From: a virus
Length of the DNA: 50,587 bases
Reading direction: 5' to 3' (one strand)
Virus record (IMG/VR): IMGVR_UViG_3300017989_000155
Coordinates: 1 to 50,587 of that record
Shown in pieces: positions 25,711 through 34,767 of this stretch (position 1 is its first letter; each line of letters starts with the position of its first letter). The position numbers and the translations under genes are program-made. The notes under the pieces were generated by a model that saw only the letters and a program-made list of their open reading frames with translations, was not told where the DNA came from and did no database searches.

Positions 25711-28700
25711 TAATACACCGATACTTGCATAAATCCAGTTCCATATTGGATACCCGATGCACCACCACCTGAATACATGAATCTTATTTCTGTTTTACCA
25801 CCATCAGATACTCCTAAAGGACTACCTTGTTGTAATTCCGCTGAGGATGTCTTATAGACACTTGTAGAGCCTGATAGTAATTCTATGCATAAATCACCCA
25901 CCATAGCACCACCTGAATTACAAGCTGCGGCTTGCCAGATATAAGCCTTTTTACCAGCTGGACATGTAAATCTAGTTACATTAATATTTTGCTGAGCTGA
26001 TATCATAATGTTAGCTACATTGAAATTCATAGCTGGCATTTTGTTTTCCCAATCAGCTCCATCCCACATTAATACCTCTCCACTAGCTGGAGTATTAATA
26101 TTAGTATCAGTATGACCTGATATTAACATCATATCATGTTCATCACCAGCTCCATCTTGGAAGTAAAATTTATTATCGGATTTAGTATATATTGCTCCCA
26201 TAGAAGCTTTAGCTGAAGGGGTTGTGGTTTCTGCAAAGAAATGAACCCCATTTGCATTAAAGTTATGTTTATGGGTTGTTTGATGTAAAAATCTAACTTC
26301 ATCTGTTGCATCTTGTAAAGCTACATGAACATAATCATTATCAAGGATATCCATAAATGGATAATCGGTACCTGCACCAATTCTTAAAGCATTACCAGCT
26401 CCACCTTGCCCCCAAAGATAAGACCAATCTCCTGAACTACGGAGTTTAAATATTTGAGTTGCACCTGAATTAATTATTATTGGATCCTTACTTCTTATAT
26501 CACTAGTATTTATTATTGTTGAAGATATATAAGGTATAGCAACTAAACCATAAGAGCTCTGTCCATCTAATTCTCCACCTAATTGAGGTGTAGTATCCTC
26601 TACTACATTATCTATACCTCCACCTGCTGCAACTGGACCTTGGAATACAGCACAAGATATAGTATGGGCTTGTAATGAACTACTAGATATACCTATCTTA
26701 GAACCTGATAAGCATATTTGACCTGAGCCATATAGTCTAATATAAGGATAATCATCTAAAGTATTGGCTTTTAATTTTAAATCATCTCCACTAGTTGCCC
26801 CACCTTCTATAGTAGATACATTTGAAGCATAAGAAAATTTAAAGTCTTGTGTAGATTGTTCCCAGAATGTGATGTCAGCATTAGAATATACCCTAACATC
26901 ACCTGCACCATACATAATCATATAAGGATATGAATCGGAAGTATTTGCCTTTATTTTTAAATCGTCATTAGCAGTTGTGCCTCCCTCAATTATATTATCG
27001 TCACCATCTCTATAAAATTGGAATAATTGTGTAGTTCCAGATCTTAATACTATATTATACTTAGAATCTAAATATATATTTGATTTAGCTGTATCAGTAG
27101 ATATATATGTACTTGGAGCGGAATAAGAAAATTTAAGGGCATTTGTTCCATTATCATAAAAGAAAGTATCTCCATCTGTATCAAATACTATATTACCTCC
27201 ACCTTGTAATACTATATTTGGATAAGTATCGGAAGTGTTTCCATATAAGGTTAAATCATCACCAGCTGTGGTACCACCATATATCTTTTTACCTATATAT
27301 TGAGCACTGGAAGCACTAGCACCTGATAGATTTCCATAGAATGTCACTGCAGTTAATGAGCCGGTTGTGGTATCGTCAGCGTTATTTACAAGATAATCAG
27401 TGTGAGCTTGAGTGTTGTCTTGACTATGGGTATAGGCTGTTCCATATTTTGAACTTGATGTTTTATAATATCCCAATACGCTACCTGATGCATCCGCAAA
27501 GTCTTTTCCTTGTTTAGCTTGAGATGATATAGTAGCATATCCTAATACTGTAACATCATTATCACCAGAGCCACTAATACCTACACCTGTTATGGGTGCA
27601 ATACCAGTTCCTTCTGTAAGTGTACCCCATGTTGTGGGTGTATCGGACATTGCATCGATTTTAGTATCCAAAGCTCCTGATACAGTATTTACATAAGCTT
27701 TAATAGATTGTTGTGTAGCTAAGGATGTTGCACTATCACTTGCAAAACTATCCTCATCTAATATAGATGTAACCCTAGTTGCACCTACTTTTAAGGATGC
27801 AGTTGATATAGCTATTCCTGATACAGGTCCATAAAATGTTTTAGCGGTTAAACTACCAGTAGTAGCATCATCATTATTATTAAGTAAGTAATCGCTATGA
27901 GCTTGAGTATTATCTTGTGAGTGAGTGTAAGCAGTCCCATATTTAGTACTAGAGGCTTTATAATAACCCAGTACACTCCCTGAAGTGTTAGCAAAATCTT
28001 TACCTTGTTTTGCATTTGAGGATATAGTTGAATATGCAACTACTTCTAAAGATACTGCAGTAGAGCCACTAACTCCAATAGCCCCTTCAAATGGTGCTAT
28101 ACCACTATCAGCTGTAGCTGTGAGGGTAGTCCAATTTGTTGGAGTATCAGATAAGGCATCTATCTTTGTATCTAATGCACCCGATATAGTATTAATAAAT
28201 GCTTTTATGGACTGTTGAGTAGCTAATCCAGTAGCTGAATCTGATGCAAAACTATCTTCATCATATATTTCATTAACTCTAACGGCACCTATTTTTAATG
28301 TATTACTAGATATATTTTGTGAGGATACTGACACTAAACCTTCTAAAGTTGTATCAAGATTAATGGTTCTTGTTGAGGTTATATCTCCTCCACCATTAAG
28401 ATTAGTACCTGCTGTAATATCTACACCAGAATGGTCTATATGTTCATCAGCTACAAAGTTAGTTGTAGCATCATGGTCTACATGTTTACTATCATAAAAA
28501 GCAATCTGAGCAGAAGCATAAGCTTGATGGTATTTCTGAGCAGAAGTCTTATAGTATCCTAAGATACTTCCAGAGGCATCTGCATAATCCTTTCCTTGCT
28601 TTGCTTGAGAGGATATAACTAGATAACCCGGAACACTTATAGTTAATGCACCATCACCTGATATTGCATATGCACCCGTCATTCCAGCTATACTTCCATC

Positions 28701-31700
28701 ACCTGCTGTGAATGCTTGCCAAGATGATATACCACCTTGAGGTGCAGCTTGACTAGACCATTTATTTTGAGTTGTATCCCAAGTTAATAAATCTCCATCA
28801 GCTCTATTATGCATGACAGCTACATCAATTAATCCTGATATATTATCATATAATGCACCAACTGATGAAGGGTAATAATTATGAGATATATGAGTAATTA
28901 TAGAGCTTGATATAGCATTTACTTCTGTTTCAGTATAATATCTATCATCATGTGTGTGACTTGCATTAGCAAATATACCAGTACTAGTAGATATATAGGC
29001 TTTTTGCCAGTTAGCTCCAGATTTAATAACATCTTGAGGTATATCTGATAAAGTAACTTTTAAAGCACCTGATATCTTTCCTACTCCAATAAGAGTAACA
29101 CCAGATGCAGAGGTTGGTGCTGTCCAAGATGATGGAGCACCATCAATAGAAGGATGTATATGTAATGCATCAGCATCTGAGCCATCAGTTAATGTTTCTA
29201 ATTGTGATGCGGTTGCATCAGTTCCACCAATGAATTGAGTAAATCTAATTGTATTAGCTGATATTTTAGCACCCGATAAATAACCACTTAAGTGATTAAT
29301 GTGTTCTGATGCTACAAAATTAGTAGTTTCATCATGATTAACATGAGCTGAATCATAAAAAGCTATTTGAGAAGATTGATAGGCTTGATGATACTTCTGA
29401 GCGGATGTCTTATAATAACCAAGAATACCTCCAGATGCATTAGTATAATTGTAAGCTTGAATAGCATTGGATGATATCGTATCTATATAATCTTTATTTA
29501 CTACACCACTTGCAGTATATCTACCATCGTGAACATGTAAAGTGGATGCATCTGAACCATCCGTTAATGTATCAAAATTAGTATCATCTGTAGCGGTTAA
29601 GTGATAGTATTCACCAGTAGTACCTCCTTGTATACCACCTAAATCGTTATGTTGGTCTACATTACCAGCAGTAAATGATGTAGTCCAAGGATAAGAATAG
29701 GTTGCATCATCTAAAGAAGTTTGACCTTGTTGAACTATTACCCTAGCAGCTAGAATACTTGTGACATCTAATTGAGATGGTATTGTTGCAGGGGTAATAG
29801 AATCCTCAGCTTGTGCAAGGGTATAGTCACCTTGACCATATAATATATTAACATCACCTGTTATATCAACATATACCCAATGTACACCATATCTATTAGA
29901 TGTTAGTGTATTTAATGTACCTGAATTATCATCATAATAATCAATATTTAAACCTACTTGCCCACTTGAATTATACCAACCACTAGAGCCATCTCTCCAC
30001 CAATAAGTAAATACATTATCATGTAAATGTCCATCAGCAGTGGTATCAGATACCCCCTTACCATTTCCACTCCATATATATATTCTTTTATAACCAGCTG
30101 AACTTGGAATAGTAGTGGAACTAACAATATATATTCCATCATTTCCAGTGGATTCTTGTACTAATACATGATTTCCTCTAACTACGGTATGGGTACAACC
30201 TGTTACTGAAAACCAATTTTCTTCGTGATTTAGTGCCGTTATATCATGGTTACTCCCAGCATCAAAAGCAGTAGTTGTAAATTTATTTAGAGCTCTCCAT
30301 AAAGTTCCTGTTGTTACTTGTAAAGAAGAGGGATGTCCAGTTGTTTGTGAAGAAGCAGTTATTATACCTGTTTGTCTTTCAGTTCCATATGAACTAAATC
30401 TTTTTAATACTTTATTACCTAAATCATTTATTCTATACCCACCTTCTACTATATGAGTTTCGGGTATGTATCCAGTATCCCAATCATTATAAATTCTAGC
30501 AAAATGTATTTGAGTAGTTCCATTGAAATTTCCAGTAGTTCTATGAGCATATTTAGGTGAGCCACCATTATAATCTATATAAAGATAATGTGAACCTTCA
30601 CCCATTGTAATATTTGATGATGCTACAATATCAGCTCTCCATAATAGAGCATGTTCATCAGTAGCCTCTCTAACTGCTACATATGATTTAGATATATTAA
30701 TTGAACCAGTTGGTCCACCAATAGTTACATTAGCTCCAGATAATAATACTGCTGAGCCGTAATTATCTACCCAACCTTGTAAAGAGCATTCAGTAGCTCC
30801 TGGAAGACAATCCATCATTACATTGTGTTCAGTTACTCCTGATATGTTTTGTGTAGATATAGATATTATATTGAGATGTTGAGTAGATGTACCTGATTCT
30901 TGAAATCTAGCTATTGCACTAGAACTTGTTATGAAGATATTATGATCGAATGCATCTTGAACTCGTTGTCCACTAAGATATGCTTGATGATATTTTTGTG
31001 CTGAGGCTTTATAGTACCCTAAAATAGCACCTGAAGCATTTGTAAAGTTATAAGCTTGTTTAGCTTGACTAGAAACTGTACCAAGGATAGATCCTTGATC
31101 AACTGATAAAGTAACTGCTGATGCTCCACTAATCTTTCCTGTAAAATCGTTGATACCAACTCCATCTTCTATTGTTACCCATCCAACTGTACCTTCTGAA
31201 TTGTCATCCACATATTTTTTAATAGACTGTTGAGTGGCAAGAGCAGTAGCACTATTAGTAGACATATCATCTTCATCTAATATTGTAGTTACTCTAGAAG
31301 CACCCAACTTAAGTGATGCACTAGATATAGCAGTTGATGATATTGGACCTACATATGATTTAGCAGTTAAAGTACCTGATGTAGAGTCATCTCCATCATT
31401 TATTAAGAAAGCATCATCAACATTTAAAGTATTAGTTGATAATGTAATATTAGTGCCAGCTACCAAATTAGTCTCATTCATATCCAATTTAGCTAATGTT
31501 ATTTGTTGATCGGATAATGTAAGGTAGGTTTCTCCTGTTAAGGTTACTCTAGGATGAGCTAATTGTCCTGATAAATATGCTTGGTGATACTTCTGAGCTG
31601 AAGTTTTATAATATCCTAAAATATTACCTGATGTATTTATGTAATTATATGCTTGGAGAGCGTTGCTAGATACTGTACCTAATATAGCACCCTCATCTAC

Positions 31701-31979
31701 TGATAATGTTATGGCACTAGCTCCAGATATCTTTCCAGAGAAATCATTAATACCATTACCATCTTGAATAGACACCCATCCAACAGTATTCTCATAGTTA
31801 CCCTCAGATTCATATAGAGTATCGAACCAAGTTTTTAGATTACTAGAAGGTGAATGTATTGCCTTATTACCACTATGTCCATAATAGCTACCGCTAATAG
31901 CATCCGTTACATCAGTATGATCATTCCAATCAGTTGCATTAATTAAATCTCCTATGTTCTTAGTATCATTATAAGCCAT
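25710..31979 (-). CDS. giant tail fibre protein with internal repeats
   Basis: A 2089-residue protein. Six copies of a block containing ILGYYKTSAQKYHQAY (or the variant VLGYYKASSTKYGTAY) are spread over DNA from about 31680 down to 27430. They are linked by another repeat of type SATxLATQQSIKAYV, common in trimeric phage tail fibres (for example DSATSLATQQSIKAYVN). Nearer the C terminus are three copies of a unit containing GG(T/A)TxxDDLKxKANT and a FKFSYAS strand. The N terminus starts MAYNDTKNIGDLINATDWN, a head-like fibre N terminus. The end (FTCPAGKKAYIWQAAACNSGG ... GFMQVSVY, cited in parts) is a single beta domain that could be the receptor-binding tip. No chaperone or peptidase domain is seen. 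Confidence 0.8.
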   Translation of the reverse strand: MAYNDTKNIGDLINATDWNDHTDVTDAISGSYYGHSGNKAIHSPSSNLKTWFDTLYESEGNYENTVGWVSIQDGNGINDFSGKISGASAITLSVDEGAILGTVSSNALQAYNYINTSGNILGYYKTSAQKYHQAYLSGQLAHPRVTLTGETYLTLSDQQITLAKLDMNETNLVAGTNITLSTNTLNVDDAFLINDGDDSTSGTLTAKSYVGPISSTAISSASLKLGASRVTTILDEDDMSTNSATALATQQSIKKYVDDNSEGTVGWVTIEDGVGINDFTGKISGASAVTLSVDQGSILGTVSSQAKQAYNFTNASGAILGYYKASAQKYHQAYLSGQRVQDAFDHNIFITSSSAIARFQESGTSTQHLNIISISTQNISGVTEHNVMMDCLPGATECSLQGWVDNYGSAVLLSGANVTIGGPTGSINISKSYVAVREATDEHALLWRADIVASSNITMGEGSHYLYIDYNGGSPKYAHRTTGNFNGTTQIHFARIYNDWDTGYIPETHIVEGGYRINDLGNKVLKRFSSYGTERQTGIITASSQTTGHPSSLQVTTGTLWRALNKFTTTAFDAGSNHDITALNHEENWFSVTGCTHTVVRGNHVLVQESTGNDGIYIVSSTTIPSSAGYKRIYIWSGNGKGVSDTTADGHLHDNVFTYWWRDGSSGWYNSSGQVGLNIDYYDDNSGTLNTLTSNRYGVHWVYVDITGDVNILYGQGDYTLAQAEDSITPATIPSQLDVTSILAARVIVQQGQTSLDDATYSYPWTTSFTAGNVDQHNDLGGIQGGTTGEYYHLTATDDTNFDTLTDGSDASTLHVHDGRYTASGVVNKDYIDTISSNAIQAYNYTNASGGILGYYKTSAQKYHQAYQSSQIAFYDSAHVNHDETTNFVASEHINHLSGYLSGAKISANTIRFTQFIGGTDATASQLETLTDGSDADALHIHPSIDGAPSSWTAPTSASGVTLIGVGKISGALKVTLSDIPQDVIKSGANWQKAYISTSTGIFANASHTHDDRYYTETEVNAISSSIITHISHNYYPSSVGALYDNISGLIDVAVMHNRADGDLLTWDTTQNKWSSQAAPQGGISSWQAFTAGDGSIAGMTGAYAISGDGALTISVPGYLVISSQAKQGKDYADASGSILGYYKTSAQKYHQAYASAQIAFYDSKHVDHDATTNFVADEHIDHSGVDITAGTNLNGGGDITSTRTINLDTTLEGLVSVSSQNISSNTLKIGAVRVNEIYDEDSFASDSATGLATQQSIKAFINTISGALDTKIDALSDTPTNWTTLTATADSGIAPFEGAIGVSGSTAVSLEVVAYSTISSNAKQGKDFANTSGSVLGYYKASSTKYGTAYTHSQDNTQAHSDYLLNNNDDATTGSLTAKTFYGPVSGIAISTASLKVGATRVTSILDEDSFASDSATSLATQQSIKAYVNTVSGALDTKIDAMSDTPTTWGTLTEGTGIAPITGVGISGSGDNDVTVLGYATISSQAKQGKDFADASGSVLGYYKTSSSKYGTAYTHSQDNTQAHTDYLVNNADDTTTGSLTAVTFYGNLSGASASSAQYIGKKIYGGTTAGDDLTLYGNTSDTYPNIVLQGGGNIVFDTDGDTFFYDNGTNALKFSYSAPSTYISTDTAKSNIYLDSKYNIVLRSGTTQLFQFYRDGDDNIIEGGTTANDDLKIKANTSDSYPYMIMYGAGDVRVYSNADITFWEQSTQDFKFSYASNVSTIEGGATSGDDLKLKANTLDDYPYIRLYGSGQICLSGSKIGISSSSLQAHTISCAVFQGPVAAGGGIDNVVEDTTPQLGGELDGQSSYGLVAIPYISSTIINTSDIRSKDPIIINSGATQIFKLRSSGDWSYLWGQGGAGNALRIGAGTDYPFMDILDNDYVHVALQDATDEVRFLHQTTHKHNFNANGVHFFAETTTPSAKASMGAIYTKSDNKFYFQDGAGDEHDMMLISGHTDTNINTPASGEVLMWDGADWENKMPAMNFNVANIMISAQQNINVTRFTCPAGKKAYIWQAAACNSGGAMVGDLCIELLSGSTSVYKTSSAELQQGSPLGVSDGGKTEIRFMYSGGGASGIQYGTGFMQVSVY

Positions 31980-32002
31980 TTTTACACCTTTTTAATTTTA
32001 AT

Positions 32003-32019
32003 CCTTTTATAAATTAAAC
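32003..32019 (-). promoter_or_regulatory. archaeal TATA promoter of the tail fibre gene
   Basis: On the - strand GTTTAATTTATAAAAGG centres a TATA-like box about 31 nt upstream of the fibre start, giving an expected leader of only a few nucleotides; AGGTG (31985-31989 complement) is the only SD-like site. The rest of the 132-bp gap upstream (31980-32111) holds only a T-run behind the previous gene and nothing else I recognise. Confidence 0.5.
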
Positions 32020-32111
32020 AAGAAAACATAGAAATATATGAAACTAAACCCAAGCGTCTCTGGTTTTAAAAAAGTTCACTTGCTTTGGGATACATATTCA
32101 ATATATCTCAC

Positions 32112-32738
32112 CTAGGTAATTATTGAATCTCCTCTTTCATCAATCTTTAAGAGGGTTTTATAGTTATTACCCTTTACTTTTGTTTGATAACCTAGAAAAT
32201 ATTCTATCCAACGTTTTTCTCTAGAATATTGCCCAGATGTAAATCTTTCTCTCTTTAAATGTCCTTTACAATCACACATACCAAACTTAGCATCTTCAAA
32301 TCTCTGGTATTCTTTACCACAGCTTTTACAGATGAATAAGTCATGTGAATTGCAATTAGGGCATATAGGAGAAGAATATTTTGAATTTGTTTTAGGGGAA
32401 GTTGAACTAAATTCAAATTCTTTCCCACACTTTCTACATAAATGATATTCCTCGTGACTAATGAAGACATCCCTATAGTGGATTAGTCTTCTGTCATTAT
32501 CTAAATTAATCTCATATTTTGGTAAGAAAGGTATTGATACCACAGGATCTATTCCCTTTTTGGTAATACCTTCAGCCAATTCTTTATCAAATGGATATAA
32601 CCCAAATTTTATTAATTTATCCTGCTCTATATCAGAGAATCTATTCTCTAAATATGTTATAGGATTATATTGAGGCAAACAAGTGCCATCATCATATTGA
32701 GCTATCCAATAATATACTAACGGTCTATTTTGAGTCAT
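32112..32738 (-). CDS. zinc-finger protein of unknown function
   Basis: A 208-residue protein. The central part has several paired cysteines: LCRKCGKEFEF, ICPNCNSHDLFICKSCGKEYQ and FGMCDCKGH, which form one or two zinc ribbons. The N-terminal 80 residues (RPLVYYWIAQYDDGTCLPQY, KFGLYPFDKELAEGI) have the look of a conserved phage-type small protein but I recognise no family. The C terminus is basic (RERFTSGQYSREKRWIEYF). It lies between a homing endonuclease and the tail fibre gene, so it could be an intruder rather than a tail protein. Its promoter region (32739-32806) has a TATA-like GTTATAAATAATG on the - strand. Confidence 0.5.
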   Translation of the reverse strand: MTQNRPLVYYWIAQYDDGTCLPQYNPITYLENRFSDIEQDKLIKFGLYPFDKELAEGITKKGIDPVVSIPFLPKYEINLDNDRRLIHYRDVFISHEEYHLCRKCGKEFEFSSTSPKTNSKYSSPICPNCNSHDLFICKSCGKEYQRFEDAKFGMCDCKGHLKRERFTSGQYSREKRWIEYFLGYQTKVKGNNYKTLLKIDERGDSIIT

Positions 32739-32806
32739 AAGCGGATTGTATTCCTGTCTCCTTCCATTTTATTGGAGGATTCAATAGTATTTACACATTA
32801 AAAACA

Positions 32807-33235
32807 TTATTTATAACACTCTCCAATTTCATTAAAGTGTTTTATTTTTGCTATAAGTTTTATCTCATTGTTATTTAATTTGTTAAATTTATTTGAAGAT
32901 TCAAATCTACTTTCTAAATATTGTATCATTAAATCAGCCAAATCTGATTTTATTATAAGATAAGGTCTTACAATCTTAAGGAACCAATACATTTCCTGTT
33001 GTTTTACAAATTGAAGTGTTAATATATTATTATTCTTTCTAACATATATTATACCACCAAATCTATGTTGAATCCATTCTAACATGTCTCTAGATAAATT
33101 AGAAATGCAAACACCATAATATGTTTGTGGATATCCAGTATCGTTCCTTACTTTTCTATTAGCGTAGATATGTCCTTCAGCATCTAACATTGCAGCCGCA
33201 TAGGCTTTTTCTGATGCACTGTAATTATTCTTCAT
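32807..33235 (-). CDS. LAGLIDADG homing endonuclease
   Basis: From ATG 33235 a 142-residue protein starts MKNNYSASEKAYAAAMLDAEGHIY; AYAAAMLDAEGHI matches the LAGLIDADG helix-plus-acid motif, with the catalytic acid in DAEG. The following YGVCISNLSRDMLEWIQHRFGG, then LQFVKQQEMYWFLKIVRPYL, fits one alpha-beta-beta-alpha-beta-beta-alpha unit. A single motif implies a homodimer. The start is chosen for the GAGGTGAG site 8 nt upstream; the frame extends to 33265 but lacks an SD there. It has its own TATA promoter. It is a stand-alone gene between two late genes, as usual for viral homing endonucleases. Confidence 0.85.
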   Translation of the reverse strand: MKNNYSASEKAYAAAMLDAEGHIYANRKVRNDTGYPQTYYGVCISNLSRDMLEWIQHRFGGIIYVRKNNNILTLQFVKQQEMYWFLKIVRPYLIIKSDLADLMIQYLESRFESSNKFNKLNNNEIKLIAKIKHFNEIGECYK

Positions 33236-33269
33236 ACAAATCTCACCTCGATTGTATGATAACATTTAA

Positions 33270-33282
33270 CATAAATATATAC
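33270..33282 (-). promoter_or_regulatory. TATA promoter of the LAGLIDADG gene
   Basis: The - strand reads GTATATATTTATG centred about 41 nt upstream of the chosen start. A transcript start about 25 nt downstream gives a short leader that contains GAGGTGAG (complement of 33242-33249). TATA and SD together are typical of SD-led archaeal genes. Confidence 0.55.
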
Positions 33283-33284
33283 AA

Positions 33285-33947
33285 TCAAACCTCACTATAA
33301 ACAAATGTTGCTGTTTTATCAGACTTTTCTCCTTGTGTTGCTCCACTACCAACAATAACTTGTGTAGCTATACAATAACTTCTACCTGTAGTAGCCCCAA
33401 CTACTTGTCCTGATTGAACCATCAGAGCATTAGTTTGAGAGTTAAAGTTATCTATCAGACACATTCCACCAGATAATCTTGGTTGCCCAACTGATGTTCC
33501 TGAAAAGAAAGTATAACCTGTTGTTGCTGCAGATATCAATGTCCCAGCTACTGATTCAGTACCGGTTGCTTGTTTATACATACTAGAAGGAAAACCTTGT
33601 GTTAAAGTCTGACAACTTGCTACTGTTGATGCTGACACTGCAATATATAAACCTGCTGGTGTAGCTTGACTACTACCTAAAGTCCAATCTACTCTTGAAG
33701 AATTTGTCCATGTTTGATAATACTTCAAATTCTTTATATAGGTTGAAGGTGCTGCAGTAACGTTTATACAATGAGTAGTCCAATAAGATCCACTAAATCC
33801 TAAATCTACAGTAGGTATAGGAATAGGATAAGTAGTTAAACTACCATCAACTTGATCAGAAGTTTGATATCTTGTACCTGATTTAGCTGTACCTGAGTTA
33901 TCTTTATAAGTGAAAGTCCCAGGAGTTGCTCCAGTAATCTGTTCCAC
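33285..33947 (-). CDS. virion structural protein (unknown), probable GTG start
   Basis: A 220-residue Ser/Thr/Gly-rich protein: EQITGATPGTFTYKDNSGT, YWTTHCINVTAAPSTYIKNL, YYQTWTNSSRVDWTLGSSQ, MCLIDNFNSQTNALMVQSGQ. The composition and the conserved-looking HCINVT, IKNLKYYQTW and DWTLG pieces resemble tail or capsid surface proteins, but I cannot name a family. The start is uncertain: a GTG at 33947 begins MEQITG, but the frame runs upstream to 33974 as DNIVATVQV without ATG, GTG or TTG. A TATA-like GTTATAAATATAG sits at about 33978-33990 on the - strand, so transcripts would begin near the GTG. It lies after the tail chaperone gene. Confidence 0.5.
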   Translation of the reverse strand: MEQITGATPGTFTYKDNSGTAKSGTRYQTSDQVDGSLTTYPIPIPTVDLGFSGSYWTTHCINVTAAPSTYIKNLKYYQTWTNSSRVDWTLGSSQATPAGLYIAVSASTVASCQTLTQGFPSSMYKQATGTESVAGTLISAATTGYTFFSGTSVGQPRLSGGMCLIDNFNSQTNALMVQSGQVVGATTGRSYCIATQVIVGSGATQGEKSDKTATFVYSEV

Positions 33948-34015
33948 TTGAACAGTTGCTACGATATTATCACACTATATTTATAACATTTAAACATACT
34001 AACATACATTAATGT

Positions 34016-34228
34016 CTATATTCTTCGGGATTTACCTTTATGAGATTTTTTTCCAGCTTCTTTATAAGCCTTTGCTTTTTCTTCAGCTTCATTTACTATA
34101 TAATTCTCAATAAAAGCTATATCAATTGGATTTTTTCTACGTATATTTCCAACCTCCGAAGGTGTTTTGTGTAAGAATTTACAGACTCTAGCTTCTAACT
34201 GGCCTAATCCGCTCTTAACGAAATTTCT
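34016..34228 (-). CDS. tail assembly chaperone T-part, reached by predicted +1 frameshift
   Basis: An open frame with no start codon directly follows, in the +1 frame, the 161-residue chaperone gene: FVKSGLGQLEARVCKFLHKT, PSEVGNIRRKNPIDIAFIEN, YIVNEAEEKAKAYKEAGK, ending SRRI (68 codons with the Phe at the shift site). The order L-E-x-R-V, KTPSEVGNIRRKNP and IDIAFIENYI, then a basic helical tail, is characteristic of the frameshifted GT product of siphophage tail chaperones. The frame opens only after a TAA (34229-34231 complement), so it must be entered in the 13 nt before the 0-frame stop. Product size would be about 227 residues. It lies between tail-tube genes and the downstream tail block, as expected. 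Confidence 0.72.
   Translation of the reverse strand, partial: RNFVKSGLGQLEARVCKFLHKTPSEVGNIRRKNPIDIAFIENYIVNEAEEKAKAYKEAGKKSHKGKSRRI
34215..34220 (-). other. predicted +1 frameshift site (UUU C)
   Basis: On the - strand the 0 frame reads AAG AAA TTT CGT TAA. A tRNA-Phe on TTT can re-pair with the overlapping TTC one base later and continue GTT AAG AGC in the downstream chaperone frame. The stop is two codons away. The slip window includes 34221-34223 as well. A -2 shift in the same window would give the same frame and cannot be excluded from sequence. Confidence 0.5.
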
Positions 34229-34700
34229 TTAATTCGTCTGAAGTAACACCACTACCCCTCTGTGTCTCTCTAATTAACTCTGTTATAAAACTTTGTAATG
34301 TAGAGAAAGAAATTTTCTCTTTCCAAAATTCTATATTAAGAGATGCATCTAAACTAAGTGTAGCTGCTAATTCAGGTAACTTTTCGTAAATTTCCACCAT
34401 TTTCTGAAGAGATTCGTTATCCATTTTCCCTTCATATATTGCGGCTTCAGCTGATAGTCTCATTATCATCATCATTTCTTGTTGTGTAGGTTTTTTTGCC
34501 TTTATCATCCTTTTAGTCTCTGGGGATGATTCAAATGTGACGCTCAATATATCCTCTTGATAATCTCTTTCAAGTTTATCTCTAGTTGCTATTTGCTTTA
34601 TAACAGCTTCTCTATCAGTTCCTTCTTTCTTTTTTATTTTTCTTTTGAGATCATCAAAATCTTTTGGTGGTGTATTTTCATTTTTAGTATCTTCTGCCAT
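34215..34700 (-). CDS. tail assembly chaperone G-part
   Basis: A 161-residue, helical, highly charged protein. N terminus: MAEDTKNENTPPKDFDDLKR, then KQIATRDKLERDYQEDILS. The middle reads KKPTQQEMMMIMRLSAEAAIYEGK and the last helices EFWKEKISFSTLQSFITELIR. Position (tail-tube genes upstream) and the frameshifted extension downstream match the gpG/gpGT tail chaperones that bind tape measure during tail assembly. Its own TATA promoter lies upstream and GAGGT precedes the start by about 11 nt. The tape measure is not the next gene here; about 15 kb of other genes intervene. Confidence 0.68.
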   Translation of the reverse strand: MAEDTKNENTPPKDFDDLKRKIKKKEGTDREAVIKQIATRDKLERDYQEDILSVTFESSPETKRMIKAKKPTQQEMMMIMRLSAEAAIYEGKMDNESLQKMVEIYEKLPELAATLSLDASLNIEFWKEKISFSTLQSFITELIRETQRGSGVTSDELKKFR

Positions 34701-34729
34701 ATTAATGAATTACCTCTATTTTACTTTTT

Positions 34730-34748
34730 GATATAATATATAAACATT
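34730..34748 (-). promoter_or_regulatory. TATA promoter of the tail chaperone gene
   Basis: The - strand has AATGTTTATATATTATATC centred about 40 nt upstream of the chaperone start. A transcript start about 25 nt downstream leaves a ~15-nt leader containing GAGGT. A chaperone with its own promoter may be made in a different amount from the tube proteins. Confidence 0.45.
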
Positions 34749-34767
34749 AAGACATAAATTAGTACAA

